DNA of 34,013 nt from an uncultured Clostridia bacterium (lineage in GTDB: Bacteria; Bacillota; Clostridia; Christensenellales; Borkfalkiaceae), in contig CAMNIW010000003.1 of the NCBI GenBank assembly GCA_946540675.1, positions 1 through 34,013 on the forward strand, read 5' to 3'. The translations under genes were made by a program, and so were the position numbers. The first letter of the stretch is position 1, and each line of letters begins with the position of its first letter. This document shows, piece after piece, positions 8,301 through 17,055 of the stretch. The notes beneath the pieces are model-generated. The model saw only the letters and a list, made by a program, of their open reading frames with translations. It was not told the DNA's origin and did not search any database.

Positions 8301-9104
8301 TTAAGCCGTTGCGATCGCGGTAATGCTAATTGCTCCGCTTACGTTCTCAACGGTAACTTTGCCCGTATCGCTATCGAAAGCGTTTGCGACAACTTCGCCG
8401 CCCATAAGAACGGTAACGCTTCCCATTGTGTAACCGCTGCCCGCTGCAAGTGTAACGACAAGGTCTTCGCCTGCTGCAATCTCACTTCCTGCAAAATCGC
8501 TTGTGACGTGTGAAAGGTTCTGCGTAACGGTGTAAGTTGTAACCGCTCCGACAACTTCTTCGACGTAGTCGATAAGTGTACCCTCTCCGTCCATAGGCAG
8601 CGCGTGAAACTCTGCGTCAACGACGGTTGCTTCGTCTTTCTTAAACGAAAGTGTAAAGCCTGCTTGGTTCTGTCCGACGATCATTAAGTAAATATCGCCG
8701 TCCACGGCGTCGATATGGTGGAAGCAAATAACATACTTCGCGCCTTTCTGATTGCCTGCGCCGCCGACCTTAACTTCGCGATATGTCTTGCCGTCCCTTA
8801 CGTTCTCCCTTGTGGTAACGCGGGCGGTGTCGCAAAGTTTATCAAGTGTGTTTCCGGTGAAAGTCATAATACCCGCTTTAAGGGTTGCTTCTTCCTCGGT
8901 CATAACTGATTTTGCAACTTTACCCATATCGTCTTTTGCTTCGTAAAACTCCGGCGAATACTCTAACTCTGCGCCGCCGGAAATGTACGCGTACTTGTTT
9001 TCTTCCGTACAAAAGTCTTCGGGATTGGGAATGATCGCGCCCTTTGAATAGGCTGCAACGTGCAAATATCCCGATCCTAAAATAATTCTTTCTGCTGCAC
9101 TCAT
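8301..9104 (-). CDS. Major tail (tube) protein with C-terminal Ig-like domain
   Basis: 267 residues from the ATG at 9104, which has CGAAAGGGG upstream; an in-frame ATG at 9149 lies inside the previous gene without a site. The core (AERIILGSGYLHVAAY, EYSPEFYEAKDD, GNQKGAKYVICF) fits siphophage tail tube proteins. The last ~75 residues (VTLAAGSGYTMGSVTVLMGG, then VSGAISITAIA) form a small Ig-like add-on often fused to tube or capsid proteins and displayed on the surface. Position between tail terminator and chaperone genes agrees. Confidence 0.9.
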   Translation of the reverse strand: MSAAERIILGSGYLHVAAYSKGAIIPNPEDFCTEENKYAYISGGAELEYSPEFYEAKDDMGKVAKSVMTEEEATLKAGIMTFTGNTLDKLCDTARVTTRENVRDGKTYREVKVGGAGNQKGAKYVICFHHIDAVDGDIYLMIVGQNQAGFTLSFKKDEATVVDAEFHALPMDGEGTLIDYVEEVVGAVTTYTVTQNLSHVTSDFAGSEIAAGEDLVVTLAAGSGYTMGSVTVLMGGEVVANAFDSDTGKVTVENVSGAISITAIATA

Positions 9105-9111
9105 TGTATTA

Positions 9112-9468
9112 TTACCCCTTTCGTAATTTTTCAACGATCGTAAATTCATACGCCGTTTGTGTCATGTTTTCGTCGCGAATAAAGTTTTGTGTTTTCACAA
9201 AGTCCACGTCCGGCAAGACCGCCGCTTCAAATTCTGCAATGCGTTCTTTGTCCTTTTTGCTTGGCTTTCTGTCTGTGTAAAACTCGAAAGCCGCTTCCGT
9301 GGTTTTGATCCTTACCGCTTGATCCGTTCCCGTAAACCGTTCTACGCGCTGATAGCATATAAACGGCAACGTCGGGGCGGGGTTCTGCTTCGTGATTGTA
9401 AATTCGTTTTCGGCGATTGGATAACCCAACGCCGACGCCCTCGCGACAATTTCGTCGAATGTTGGCAT
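9112..9468 (-). CDS. Tail terminator / minor tail protein
   Basis: 118 residues from an ATG at 9468 with GAAAGGAG. It is a compact alpha/beta protein (LPFICYQRV, AAFEFYTD, AYEFTIVEK) directly upstream of the tail tube gene. That is where HK97-type phages keep the tail terminator that caps the tube and joins it to the head connector. Assignment is mostly by position and general sequence look. Confidence 0.75.
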   Translation of the reverse strand: MPTFDEIVARASALGYPIAENEFTITKQNPAPTLPFICYQRVERFTGTDQAVRIKTTEAAFEFYTDRKPSKKDKERIAEFEAAVLPDVDFVKTQNFIRDENMTQTAYEFTIVEKLRKG

Positions 9469-9483
9469 TGTTTAGATCTCCTT

Positions 9484-9888
9484 TCAACCGCCCGCATTTC
9501 TCACAACCTTTTCGATTTCTGCTTCAACCTTGCTTTCGATATTTTCAAGCGTTGGTTTCCAATGTTCAAACGCTGCCGTCCTGCGCCCGCTTCGGGTCAA
9601 ATGCCCGTGTTCAAGTAAATGTGTTATCTGATAGCGTTTTTTGTTATAGATTGTGTACGACTCCGCGCCCGTGACCGAAGAAGCGTTCTTGCGTTGTGTA
9701 ACGCCGAAATTCTTTGCATATTGCCCCGTTCGGTTGTGGTATGGTTTGCCCTGCGAAAGTTCTTTCGCGCCGGACTCTGCAAGATCCTTGTAAACCTCTT
9801 TTAAGCCCTTGTTTACTTCGGTCGAAAAGTTTTCTAATTGCTTTTGCAATTCTTCTGTTAATTGATCGTAACCAACGTTAATTACCAT
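9484..9888 (-). CDS. HK97 gp10-like tail completion protein
   Basis: 134 residues. I chose the ATG at 9888 because GGAAAGGGT precedes it. It overlaps the previous gene by 11 bases, so translation is likely coupled. The segment HLLEHGHLTRSGRRTAAFEHW is the typical gp10-like motif (HLLE.GH...G.R..A..H..P). These proteins form the neck between connector and tail. Confidence 0.88.
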   Translation of the reverse strand: MVINVGYDQLTEELQKQLENFSTEVNKGLKEVYKDLAESGAKELSQGKPYHNRTGQYAKNFGVTQRKNASSVTGAESYTIYNKKRYQITHLLEHGHLTRSGRRTAAFEHWKPTLENIESKVEAEIEKVVRNAGG

Positions 9889-10165
9889 TGCCGACCCTTT
9901 CCGCCGTATAAAGTTCGGTCTTATCGTCGCGCCTTGCCCCATAAGTCCGGTAAATAGAAAGACGCTTGCCGTCGTACTCTAATTCTTCCTGCCCGTCATA
10001 TTCTGCCGCCCAAACTGTAAATTTGTATTCGGCTTTCATACCCATTTCGCCCGCTGCGTTAAATTCGTCGCGACCGACCGGATCAACGGTTGCAAAAATT
10101 GTTGTTCTGACGTCGTCGTCTTCTGTTTCCCCTACGCTTATAAGTGTGATTTCTGCTTCGTTCAT
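9878..10165 (-). CDS. Head closure / head-tail adaptor protein
   Basis: 95 residues from an ATG at 10165. The content is beta-rich (EITLISVG, KAEYKFTVWAAEYDGQEELEYDGKRLSIYRTY), matching the head-tail joining proteins of HK97-type phages. It lies between the gp6-like connector and the gp10-like gene. Its end overlaps the next start, a common coupling in this module. Confidence 0.8.
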   Translation of the reverse strand: MNEAEITLISVGETEDDDVRTTIFATVDPVGRDEFNAAGEMGMKAEYKFTVWAAEYDGQEELEYDGKRLSIYRTYGARRDDKTELYTAERVGNGN

Positions 10166-10181
10166 GCTTTCCGCCCCCTGC

Positions 10182-10493
10182 TTAATCGCCGCTTGCTTCC
10201 TGCATTTCCGAAAAATACTTTGACGCGCCCTTGATCTTCGTTAAAACCATGTTATAAACGCCGATAAGCGTTTCGTAATCGTCCGAAATGCTATAATTTG
10301 CTTTAACGTAAGACAAAACGGCTTCGATAATAAGCGGATCTTCGGGCGCGGAAAGCCACGAAGATTTTACGCCGATACGTTCAAGATCTGATAAAGCCGT
10401 GTCAACAAGGCGTTGAACGTCATTATCTAAACCGTCGCTTGCGCTCTTTCTTACTCTTAACTTTGCCGCGTCCAATAGTTCCGTTTTTGTCAT
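10182..10493 (-). CDS. Head-tail connector, gp6-like
   Basis: 103 residues, ATG at 10493, AAAGGCAAGG upstream. It is almost fully alpha-helical (LLDAAKLRVRKSASDGLDNDVQRLVDTALSDLERIG and IIEAVLSYVKANY; each shown run is one helix), as in HK97 gp6 adaptor proteins that form the ring below the portal. It directly follows the capsid gene. Confidence 0.85.
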   Translation of the reverse strand: MTKTELLDAAKLRVRKSASDGLDNDVQRLVDTALSDLERIGVKSSWLSAPEDPLIIEAVLSYVKANYSISDDYETLIGVYNMVLTKIKGASKYFSEMQEASGD

Positions 10494-10517
10494 AAAGCCT
10501 TTAACCTTGCCTTTCTG

Positions 10518-11756
10518 TTATGCGTTTGCCGCTCTCTTTACGCGGATAAAGCCGTTACGCGCTGCAACCGCTCCGCCAACGAAAGCACTTGCGCGGTATG
10601 CGATCTGTCCGGTTGAAAACTTGAAGTCTTCGGACTTTCTCGCGTCAATGTCGGAGAAGATCGCCAACTCGAAGTTTTCAAGCGCACCGTAAGCCATGCA
10701 ATAAGGTGTTGCGGAAGTCTTTGTCGCACTTACCGCGTCACACGCTGAATTGATGATGAAAGGCACGCCGTCGATTGTGCCGGAATTGCCGTTGTTTACG
10801 ATAGTGTAAACCTTGCGTCCCTGCTGATCGCGAAGCATTGCGAACGCTTTAAGATCCTTTTTGTTAAGGATAAGTGTTGCGATTGCTTCCACGTCCTCGT
10901 CGCCGCCGTAAGAGTAAATGATCTCGTCAAGTGTCTTGTTGTCGATCGCTGACAATGTAATGTCGGTGTTGCGGTCGATAACGTCGTCGCTTGCGCTTGC
11001 CGGATTGAAGAAGATACCCTTAATGTTTCCGGTTGATCCGTCGCCGTTGATGATCTGACGTGTGATAATACGTCTAACGGCGCGTGTTACGCTGCCCTCG
11101 ACAACTCCGTCGTAGTCTGCGTTAGGCAACTTTGCCATTTCTTCGGGTTCTTCTGTGTATGCGGTTACTTTCTGCTTCTCGATAGTAACGTAACCGAAAA
11201 CGGGTTCGTTGTTGCTATATGTTCCGCCCTCTGCGGTTCCCATTGCTCCGCCGTTGCCGTAAGACTTAACGAAGCCGCGGTTATAAGTTTCGCCGCCGTG
11301 AAGTGGTACGGCTTTAACTCTGTCAATAAGACCGGAAACGTCGTTAAATGTTTCCTTAACGTCTGTTGCGGTATGAACAACGGGCGCGGTCTGTGATACG
11401 GAAAGACTATTCTTGATCTTGCGGGAAAGTGTCTTTGCGGAATACTTAACCGCCTTTCCTGCCTTTGCTGCTTCTCCACGCATTGCAAAAGCCTTTGTCT
11501 TTGCCTGCGCGTCGTTGTTGCTCTCGCCCTGCTTGCCCTCGTCGCCGTTCTCGTCGTCTTCGGGATCTGCTACGGCTGCCATTGCTGCGACCTTTGCGCG
11601 TGCCTTTGCGTCGGCGATAATCGCCTTTGCGTCTTCAACTTCTGCTACGATTGCGTTAAGGTCTTCGCCCTCTGCGGTCTTTGACTTCTCAACAAGTCCG
11701 GCAATGTGCTTTTCAAGATCCTTTACGCTCATTTTGATAAGATCTTCATGTTTCAT
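10518..11756 (-). CDS. Major capsid protein, HK97 fold
   Basis: 412 residues from an ATG at 11756 with GAAAGGGG. Residues 1 to ~115 are a charged, Ala/Lys/Glu-rich helical segment, the delta/scaffold domain usually cut off by the prohead protease. The rest has the HK97 pattern: VPLHGGETYNRGF, a long E-loop-like stretch, AVRRIITRQIINGDG, LILNKKDLKAFAMLRDQQGR and a C-terminal GFIRVKRA strand. A ClpP-type protease gene lies just upstream in transcription order, consistent with processing. Confidence 0.95.
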   Translation of the reverse strand: MKHEDLIKMSVKDLEKHIAGLVEKSKTAEGEDLNAIVAEVEDAKAIIADAKARAKVAAMAAVADPEDDENGDEGKQGESNNDAQAKTKAFAMRGEAAKAGKAVKYSAKTLSRKIKNSLSVSQTAPVVHTATDVKETFNDVSGLIDRVKAVPLHGGETYNRGFVKSYGNGGAMGTAEGGTYSNNEPVFGYVTIEKQKVTAYTEEPEEMAKLPNADYDGVVEGSVTRAVRRIITRQIINGDGSTGNIKGIFFNPASASDDVIDRNTDITLSAIDNKTLDEIIYSYGGDEDVEAIATLILNKKDLKAFAMLRDQQGRKVYTIVNNGNSGTIDGVPFIINSACDAVSATKTSATPYCMAYGALENFELAIFSDIDARKSEDFKFSTGQIAYRASAFVGGAVAARNGFIRVKRAANA

Positions 11757-11776
11757 TTTGGTTTTACCCCTTTCTT

Positions 11777-12535
11777 TTACTGTGAAATGATTTCCAAATA
11801 GTTGCGCATTATTGCGTTGCGGGCTTTGATTGTTTCCGCTTCGCGTCTTGCTTTTGCTTCGTCCGGTTGGCTTTCGCCTGCTCCGGTTTTTGGCAATAAC
11901 CCTTTCGGGATCTTGCCGCGGTCTGCGCGGTTCATATAATCGCCAACGGCTGCGGCATATTCTTTCGCGTCTGTAACTTCGACGTCAAAGTATTTTGCCG
12001 CTTCTTCTCCGTTTAACCACGTTTCGGCGTCCATAAGTTCTTTTATGTCGTCGATCGTAACGCCGTCTTTTATATGTTTCGCGTATATGTTAAGCATACC
12101 GACCGCGATTTCGTCCAAATCGTCCGCCATTTTGCGAAGTTCTGCGGCGTTTCCCTCGCCACAAGTCCACGGATTGTGGATCATTAAAAAGGCGTTTGAC
12201 GGTATTTTAGGCGGTTCGCTTCCTGCAAACGCTATTACCGACGCAATAGAACCCGCTAAACCGTCAACATAGATTTGTACTTTGTTTTTTGTCGCGTGTC
12301 TTTGGATCATGTTGTAAATTGCGATCCCCGCAAATACTGATCCGCCGCCCGAATTTATGTAAATATTAAGATCCTTTCCCGCCTGCGCGTTCAAGAAATC
12401 TTTTACCGCGTTCGGGTATTGGTCTTCGTCTTGCCACGCTCCCCACCAATCCGAAACTATATCGCCGTAAAAATACAAGTCGGCTTTTTGGTCGGTTTCG
12501 TTTTTTACTTCAAAGCAATTAAAAATCTTCGGCAC
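11777..12535 (-). CDS. ClpP-like head maturation protease
   Basis: 252 residues. The start is GTG at 12535, four bases before the portal stop, with AAAGGGGGTG well placed. The fold is that of ClpP: INSGGGSVFAG at about 61-70, nucleophile Ser96 in GLAGSIAS and His120 in MIHNPW. The acid is expected in MDAETWL (about 168-174), where a Glu seems to align with the usual Asp. It cleaves the capsid delta domain and connector precursors in the prohead. The C-terminal ~50 residues are charged and low complexity. Confidence 0.94.
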   Translation of the reverse strand: MPKIFNCFEVKNETDQKADLYFYGDIVSDWWGAWQDEDQYPNAVKDFLNAQAGKDLNIYINSGGGSVFAGIAIYNMIQRHATKNKVQIYVDGLAGSIASVIAFAGSEPPKIPSNAFLMIHNPWTCGEGNAAELRKMADDLDEIAVGMLNIYAKHIKDGVTIDDIKELMDAETWLNGEEAAKYFDVEVTDAKEYAAAVGDYMNRADRGKIPKGLLPKTGAGESQPDEAKARREAETIKARNAIMRNYLEIISQ

Positions 12536-12538
12536 GTT

Positions 12539-13828
12539 TTACACCCCCTTTCTTTCGCTTTTCTGCGTCGGAATATATAACGCGATTGCTTGCAATTTGT
12601 TGTGTGCGCCTGCTGCCGGATCTGCTGCCGGATCTGCCGGATCTTCCCCGCTGCCTGCGTCTTCGCCGATCTGATAAATACTTTGTTCGTCCGCCTTGAC
12701 GTAATTAAGCGAAATCATACGGACGTCGCCGTCTTCGATCGGTTCGTAATACATAAGTTCGCGGTATTCGTTTATTGTGATGATCCCGCGATCGAATAAT
12801 TGCGACCCCAAATTTACGCGGGTTTGCAATGTCGCATATTGTAAGCGGTTAGCGGTAAAAATGATTTTGTTACCGAAACCGCGTTCACGCTCCGAAAGTA
12901 ACTTAAACGTAAATTCAAGCGAAAGTTGTAATGCTATCGGTTCGATCACGCTTTCATAAAACGCGTTCCATTCCGCTTCGTTGTAAGTCGAATTAAGGAT
13001 CTTTTCGTTTACGTTGTAATAGCGGTAAATGTTATCGCGTAAGAATTGCGATTGAGTAACCGGAATTTGCGTTGCGTGCTGCGTGATTTCGTGAAACTCC
13101 ATTGAATTATCAAGTCCGGCGATACCGCCGTCGTTTGAAGCGTTCATGTATGCTTCTTGGAAGTCGCGCACTTTCTGTTTAAGTTCGTCTTCGTCTGCAA
13201 AGTTGTTATATTTCAAGTAGCCTTTAAGGTTTGCCGAATTGTTTACGGTATTCCTTAACGACTCGCCCGTCGTGTCTAACAATTCAAGCGTTGTTTTTAA
13301 CTGTGTGTCCGGTGGCGTTCCTATAAATCGCTTTCGATCGTATCTTGCTTTTATGTGGATAACTGATTGATAAGGGATTGTGTATTCTTTCCCGTCGTAG
13401 TCCCACACAAAGCGGAAGAATATAACGCCGCTTTCGTCGTCTTCCCAAATTCTGAAAGACTTAACCGTTACCGGAACAATACTTTGCACGCGTGAAAAGT
13501 CCGGCGTGTAAAATATCACGGCAAACGCGTTTGATTTATACACAAGATCCGACGCCATTTTATAAAGCGCGTCGAACGGTGTTATTTCGGCAGCCCAACG
13601 AAGCGAAAGCAACTTTGCCAAATAATCGTCTTTGACGGTAAGCCCCTTTGCGTCGCGTCTAATTACTTGCGGGGTCAATTTTCCCAAATTCTGCCCGATT
13701 GCGTGGGCGATAGCCCCCACAACGTCGGACTCATAAAGATCGCTTGACCCTTGATATTCTCCACGAAAAGCGAAAATAGGCGCGTACTTATAGCGTCGTA
13801 GATTTAGCAAATCTCGAATAATACCCAA
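12539..13828 (-). CDS. Portal protein, HK97 type
   Basis: 429 residues from a TTG at 13828, with AAAGGGGGCG eight bases upstream and no better ATG. Portal features are SDVVGAIAHAIGQNLGKL, the DALYKMASDLVYKSNAFAV region, the crown-side NDGGIAGLDN and EITQHATQIPVTQSQFLRDN segments, and GIITINEYREL near the end. Twelve copies form the DNA channel in the capsid vertex. The C-terminal tail carries DPADPAADPAAG, encoded partly by copies of the CCTGCTGC repeat family. It is separated from terL by a strong terminator. Confidence 0.95.
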   Translation of the reverse strand: MGIIRDLLNLRRYKYAPIFAFRGEYQGSSDLYESDVVGAIAHAIGQNLGKLTPQVIRRDAKGLTVKDDYLAKLLSLRWAAEITPFDALYKMASDLVYKSNAFAVIFYTPDFSRVQSIVPVTVKSFRIWEDDESGVIFFRFVWDYDGKEYTIPYQSVIHIKARYDRKRFIGTPPDTQLKTTLELLDTTGESLRNTVNNSANLKGYLKYNNFADEDELKQKVRDFQEAYMNASNDGGIAGLDNSMEFHEITQHATQIPVTQSQFLRDNIYRYYNVNEKILNSTYNEAEWNAFYESVIEPIALQLSLEFTFKLLSERERGFGNKIIFTANRLQYATLQTRVNLGSQLFDRGIITINEYRELMYYEPIEDGDVRMISLNYVKADEQSIYQIGEDAGSGEDPADPAADPAAGAHNKLQAIALYIPTQKSERKGV

Positions 13829-13861
13829 ATTGTCGCGCCCCCTTTCTTTTCAATCTACCCA

Positions 13862-13903
13862 CATATTACACAATAAAAACGCCCGTTTGTTATTATCTTT
13901 CAC
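13862..13903. repeat. ~42-bp repeat shared with the 3' end of the reverse transcriptase gene
   Basis: The run starting ACATATTACACAAT and continuing through ACGCCCGTTTGTTATTA to TTTCAC recurs at 31967-32000 and just beyond with one substitution in the first 35 bases and small differences at the end. In the RT gene it encodes the last dozen residues; here it is non-coding and its middle forms half of the terL terminator. Confidence 0.85.
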
Positions 13904-13912
13904 GGGCGTTTT
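13876..13912 (-). terminator. Rho-independent terminator after terL
   Basis: A 10-bp perfect stem AAAACGCCCG/CGGGCGTTTT has a 17-base loop. On the - strand it is followed by TTTTTATTG. It lies between terL and portal and would separate packaging from head gene expression, or act in part as an attenuator. It could also work in the other direction, but no + strand gene ends here. Confidence 0.8.
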
Positions 13913-13932
13913 ATCCTGCTGCAATCCGCTAT

Positions 13933-15678
13933 TTATGCGGTTTTGCGCTCATTCTTTAGTTGTCTTCCGATTTCGTCGTGATATTTCATTTTGACCGCCA
14001 AAGCGTCGAAGACGGCGACCGCTCCGTCGATATGGGCGCGCTTCTCAATCTTAACGGGTTTCATTCTGCTATCGTTGATGTTTATATCAACCGCAACGTT
14101 TAAGAAATGCGATTGTAACAAAGCGTTGTCGCCTATATCGTAGTTTCCGTCTTTTAAATCGCCCTCGAAAGCGTGTAAAACGGGCGTTAGGTTTGTGCCT
14201 TGGTAAACGTCGTCCATGTGGAAGCCGCTTTCCGCCATATCTTGAACCAAATATTGCGCGCTATAACGATCGTAGCCAACTTTTAACGGTCTAATCTTAT
14301 AAACTTTTACAAGATCGAAAAACCATTTGTAAACGTCGCGGTAATCGACGGCGTTTTCGCCGGAGATCTGCAAGAAGCCTTGTTCTTTGAAAATGTTATA
14401 CGGCGTGTTTTCTTCGTTGATTGCGACTTTGTAGCGTTCTTCCGGCATAAAGAATTTTGCCAAAATATAATTTTTGCCGCCGCGTTCGATCACGACGCAA
14501 GCCGCCGTAAGATCGGTCGTTCTTGAAAGATCAATCCCGCCGACGCAAAAGCAACCGCGGAAGTCTTCAAGCGATAATCTTTTCGGTATTCCGTCCGCGT
14601 CTTTGCCGACCGCTTTTTCAACGTCTGCGTATTCAAGCCACGCAACCGAAGAATTTTGTTTGATGTTGCAATACTTTGTAAGAAATTCGGCTTTTTTCGA
14701 TAACGACGATTTCGCAATCGCGATTTGTTCTTCGTAAAACTCCCACGAAACGGAAACGTCCAAATTCGGGTTTGACTTCTCCAATTCTTCGCGTGTAAAC
14801 CACATTTCGGGATCGTCGATAATATACAAAAGCGGCAACAAGCGTTTTTCGTCGGATCTGCCTTTCAAAAATGCGGTTGCCCTGCGCATTAACTCGTCGA
14901 ATATGCCGTCGTTGATATATCCGGCGGTTGATGTGGATAAAATAAGCGGTTGTTTACGCGCTCCTAACGCCGACGTCATAACTTCGTATTGCTTCAAGCC
15001 TTGATCGCCCGCCCACGCTTCCATTTCGTCGTTAAGTACAAAGTGCGGGTTGAAACCGTCGGACTTCTTGGAATTAAACGCGATCTTCTTGATTGTCGTA
15101 TTAAATTCTTTGATGTAAATATCTGCGCGGCGTTTCTTGGTAATGTCGTCAAGTTCTTTTTCTGCCTGCACAATCTGATAAAATGCGTCATAGCATAGAT
15201 CCGCTTGATCTAATTTCGGCGCAAGGCAATATAATTTCGCGCCGTATTCTCCGTCAACGTAAGCCATATAAGCCATGATCGCCGCGGCAAATAATGTTTT
15301 ACCGTTCTTGCGGGCGACAAGCAAAAAGACCTCGCGAAATTGCCTATAATGCGTCGCGGGGTCTAATATGCCAAACATTGCGGCAGCTGCCGCCTTTTGC
15401 CATAACTCCAACTTCAAAAGATCATTGCGTCCCTCGGAATGGTGGCAAAAGTTTTCGATAAACTTTATTGCTTTATTCGCTTTCTTTGCGTCGTATTCAT
15501 ACACGCCGTTTTTGATCCCGTCGGTTAGGATCTTGTAAATTGCGATCGTGTATTTTCCGGCGGCTCTTACGCCCTCGATCTTCTCCCCGTTCTTGATCCG
15601 GCAAATCTTGTCGTAATACTCGAATATGTAATTGCTATATGGGGCTTGTCCTGCTGCCCCTACTGCCTTTTTTGCCAT
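13933..15678 (-). CDS. terL: Terminase large subunit
   Basis: 581 residues. I prefer the ATG at 15678, placed right after the terS stop as TAATATG; a TTG at 15708 inside terS is the alternative. ATPase part: ARKNGKT (about 122-128) as Walker A, VLNDE (about 214-218) as Walker B with catalytic Glu, and LSTSTAG (about 247-253) as coupling motif. Nuclease part: GGIDLS with Asp near 383, VGYDRYSA, and a late HIDGAVAVFDAL. This is the terminase type found in cos-packaging HK97-like phages with an HNH partner. It is translationally coupled to terS. Confidence 0.95.
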   Translation of the reverse strand: MAKKAVGAAGQAPYSNYIFEYYDKICRIKNGEKIEGVRAAGKYTIAIYKILTDGIKNGVYEYDAKKANKAIKFIENFCHHSEGRNDLLKLELWQKAAAAAMFGILDPATHYRQFREVFLLVARKNGKTLFAAAIMAYMAYVDGEYGAKLYCLAPKLDQADLCYDAFYQIVQAEKELDDITKKRRADIYIKEFNTTIKKIAFNSKKSDGFNPHFVLNDEMEAWAGDQGLKQYEVMTSALGARKQPLILSTSTAGYINDGIFDELMRRATAFLKGRSDEKRLLPLLYIIDDPEMWFTREELEKSNPNLDVSVSWEFYEEQIAIAKSSLSKKAEFLTKYCNIKQNSSVAWLEYADVEKAVGKDADGIPKRLSLEDFRGCFCVGGIDLSRTTDLTAACVVIERGGKNYILAKFFMPEERYKVAINEENTPYNIFKEQGFLQISGENAVDYRDVYKWFFDLVKVYKIRPLKVGYDRYSAQYLVQDMAESGFHMDDVYQGTNLTPVLHAFEGDLKDGNYDIGDNALLQSHFLNVAVDININDSRMKPVKIEKRAHIDGAVAVFDALAVKMKYHDEIGRQLKNERKTA

Positions 15679-15679
15679 A

Positions 15680-16174
15680 TTAACTAAATTCGTCGCGCAA
15701 TGCTGCAAGCGCGGACTTTGCCTTTTCTTCTTTCGGTGGTAAGTATTCGATCAACTTGTCAATGTTGCTTTGGTATGCCCTGCAATTCTTGTCGTAGATA
15801 CCGACGGCGGGGTTTTCTTTCGGGTAATGCTGCGACCCGTTGACAACCTCTTTTTGCAAACCCTCGACAATCAAACTTTCTTTCGCCTGCCGGATCAATA
15901 CCGCTTGGAACGCGACTTCTTCGATCTTGCGGGCAATCAATTTCTTTTTTCGGTTGTCCTTGACTCCGGCGAAGAAGCGTTGAAGTGCTTTTCGCTCTTT
16001 CTCGATAGCGTCGTCGGTTAGGATCTCCCCCGCTGCTTCCCGTTTTGCGGTTTCTAAAATCTTCTTGCGGCGATCGGTCGGGATCTTTTCGTATATCTCC
16101 AAAAGTTCTTTTAACTCCTGCAAAGTCCCGTTATCTTTTTCTTTGTCGTTCTTTTTGGTGGTATCTTTCGCCAT
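15680..16174 (-). CDS. terS: Terminase small subunit
   Basis: 164 residues, ATG at 16174, AGGGGGG upstream. A Lys-rich N terminus is followed by helical charged segments (LQELKELLEIYEKIPTDRRK, GVKDNRKKKLIARKIEEVAF) and an acidic/aromatic C-terminal part (IYDKNCRAYQSNIDKLIEYL). The overall look matches P27-like small terminases and its place directly before terL settles it. It should recognise the packaging site, probably in the gap just upstream. Confidence 0.85.
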   Translation of the reverse strand: MAKDTTKKNDKEKDNGTLQELKELLEIYEKIPTDRRKKILETAKREAAGEILTDDAIEKERKALQRFFAGVKDNRKKKLIARKIEEVAFQAVLIRQAKESLIVEGLQKEVVNGSQHYPKENPAVGIYDKNCRAYQSNIDKLIEYLPPKEEKAKSALAALRDEFS

Positions 16175-16352
16175 TTTTGACCCCCCTATCGCGCACGCGC
16201 ACGCGTAGAGTTTTTTTTAAGGCACTCCCTCGGTTCTTTTGGTGGCTTGATTTTAACGACCCCCGGGGGGTGTATTCCCTACAAAATGCGCAATATGCTT
16301 TAATAATCTTTGTGTAATATGTTTTTTATAAAAATGTTTTCAAAATTATTTT
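16175..16352. other. Gene-free gap before terS: candidate cos region with two palindromic motifs
   Basis: 178 bases between HNH and terS. It holds an alternating CGCACG run (16190-16206), the 11-base CCCCCGGGGGG at 16260-16270 in otherwise AT-rich DNA, and two members of the CATATTGCGCAATATG family (about 16286 and 16310). HNH-terS-terL phages normally cut and package at cos beside terS. I see no proof of the cut position. Confidence 0.45.
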
Positions 16353-16673
16353 TTATGCTTCGATAACGCGACCGTTCGCGTCGAAACTATATCGTTTTGT
16401 TTTGCTTTTGTGTTCTTTGTTGTGATGTTCTTCGCAAAGCAATTCGAGATTGTCGAACGATAAAGCGATCGACAAGTCGTTCAAGTTCTCCGGTGTAATA
16501 TATTCTTTGTGGTGGACTATTACCCCGACGTTTATATCTTCAAGCCTGCGTTTGCCTGCTGCAAACTCTTTCATGCAACGTTCACATTGCCCGCGCTTAT
16601 AAACGTAATATGCTTTGCGTGTCTTCTTCCATGCGGGCGAATTGTAAAAGCCTTTAGCATATTCTTTCGCCAT
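16353..16673 (-). CDS. HNH endonuclease (packaging associated)
   Basis: 106 residues from an ATG at 16673 in a TAATG overlap with the previous stop, with GAAAGGCGG upstream. Motif order: CERC (Cys30, Cys33), VHHKEY (His54-His55), DNLELLC (Asn75, Cys80) and EEHH (His83-His84), a complete HNH fold with a zinc knuckle. HNH proteins beside terS/terL are known to be needed for cos cleavage in HK97-like phages, and the gene is in that place. Confidence 0.93.
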   Translation of the reverse strand: MAKEYAKGFYNSPAWKKTRKAYYVYKRGQCERCMKEFAAGKRRLEDINVGVIVHHKEYITPENLNDLSIALSFDNLELLCEEHHNKEHKSKTKRYSFDANGRVIEA

Positions 16674-17035
16674 TAGTCGCCGCCTTTCTTCTTCCTGCTG
16701 CAATCCTCGATCAATCCCATATATCGGGCGATCAAGTATTGATAACGGCGGGAATATCGGTAAAACGTATCACGTCCGCAATACGTTTCGCCGATACGCT
16801 CCCACGTTGTCCCGCTTATGATGTTAAGCCGGATCTTTGCCATTAACTCGTCGCGGGCTTCTCCGGTTGCTCCGCCTAAATCAATTTCACGTTCCGCCGC
16901 TTCAATCGCTGCCGCTGCCTTTTTGTCAAAGTTTGTTATGCGTCGCTTTAACTTTCCACGTCTGCGCTTATCGTCAAGGCGCACAATGGAACGTATTATT
17001 TTCTTTTCGTCGTCGTCCATATAGTAACGCCCCAA
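16673..17035 (-). CDS. Late gene regulator, RinA/ArpU-like
   Basis: 120 residues. TTG at 17035 has AAAGGGGGAG at good spacing; an ATG at 17020 is the alternative. The first half is basic and helical; the second has a sigma-region-4-like helix-turn-helix (NIISGTTWERIGETYCGRDT, then YRYSRRY). Small proteins of this kind just before HNH-terS are activators of packaging and structural operons in phages of Bacillota. Family membership is inferred from helix pattern and position. Confidence 0.7.
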   Translation of the reverse strand: MGRYYMDDDEKKIIRSIVRLDDKRRRGKLKRRITNFDKKAAAAIEAAEREIDLGGATGEARDELMAKIRLNIISGTTWERIGETYCGRDTFYRYSRRYQYLIARYMGLIEDCSRKKKGGD

Positions 17036-17055
17036 CGTAAACGCTCCCCCTTTGC

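Noticed and set aside
8275..8513. 78-codon + strand frame near 8277
   Set aside because: Overlaps the tail tube gene on the other strand; no ribosome binding site.
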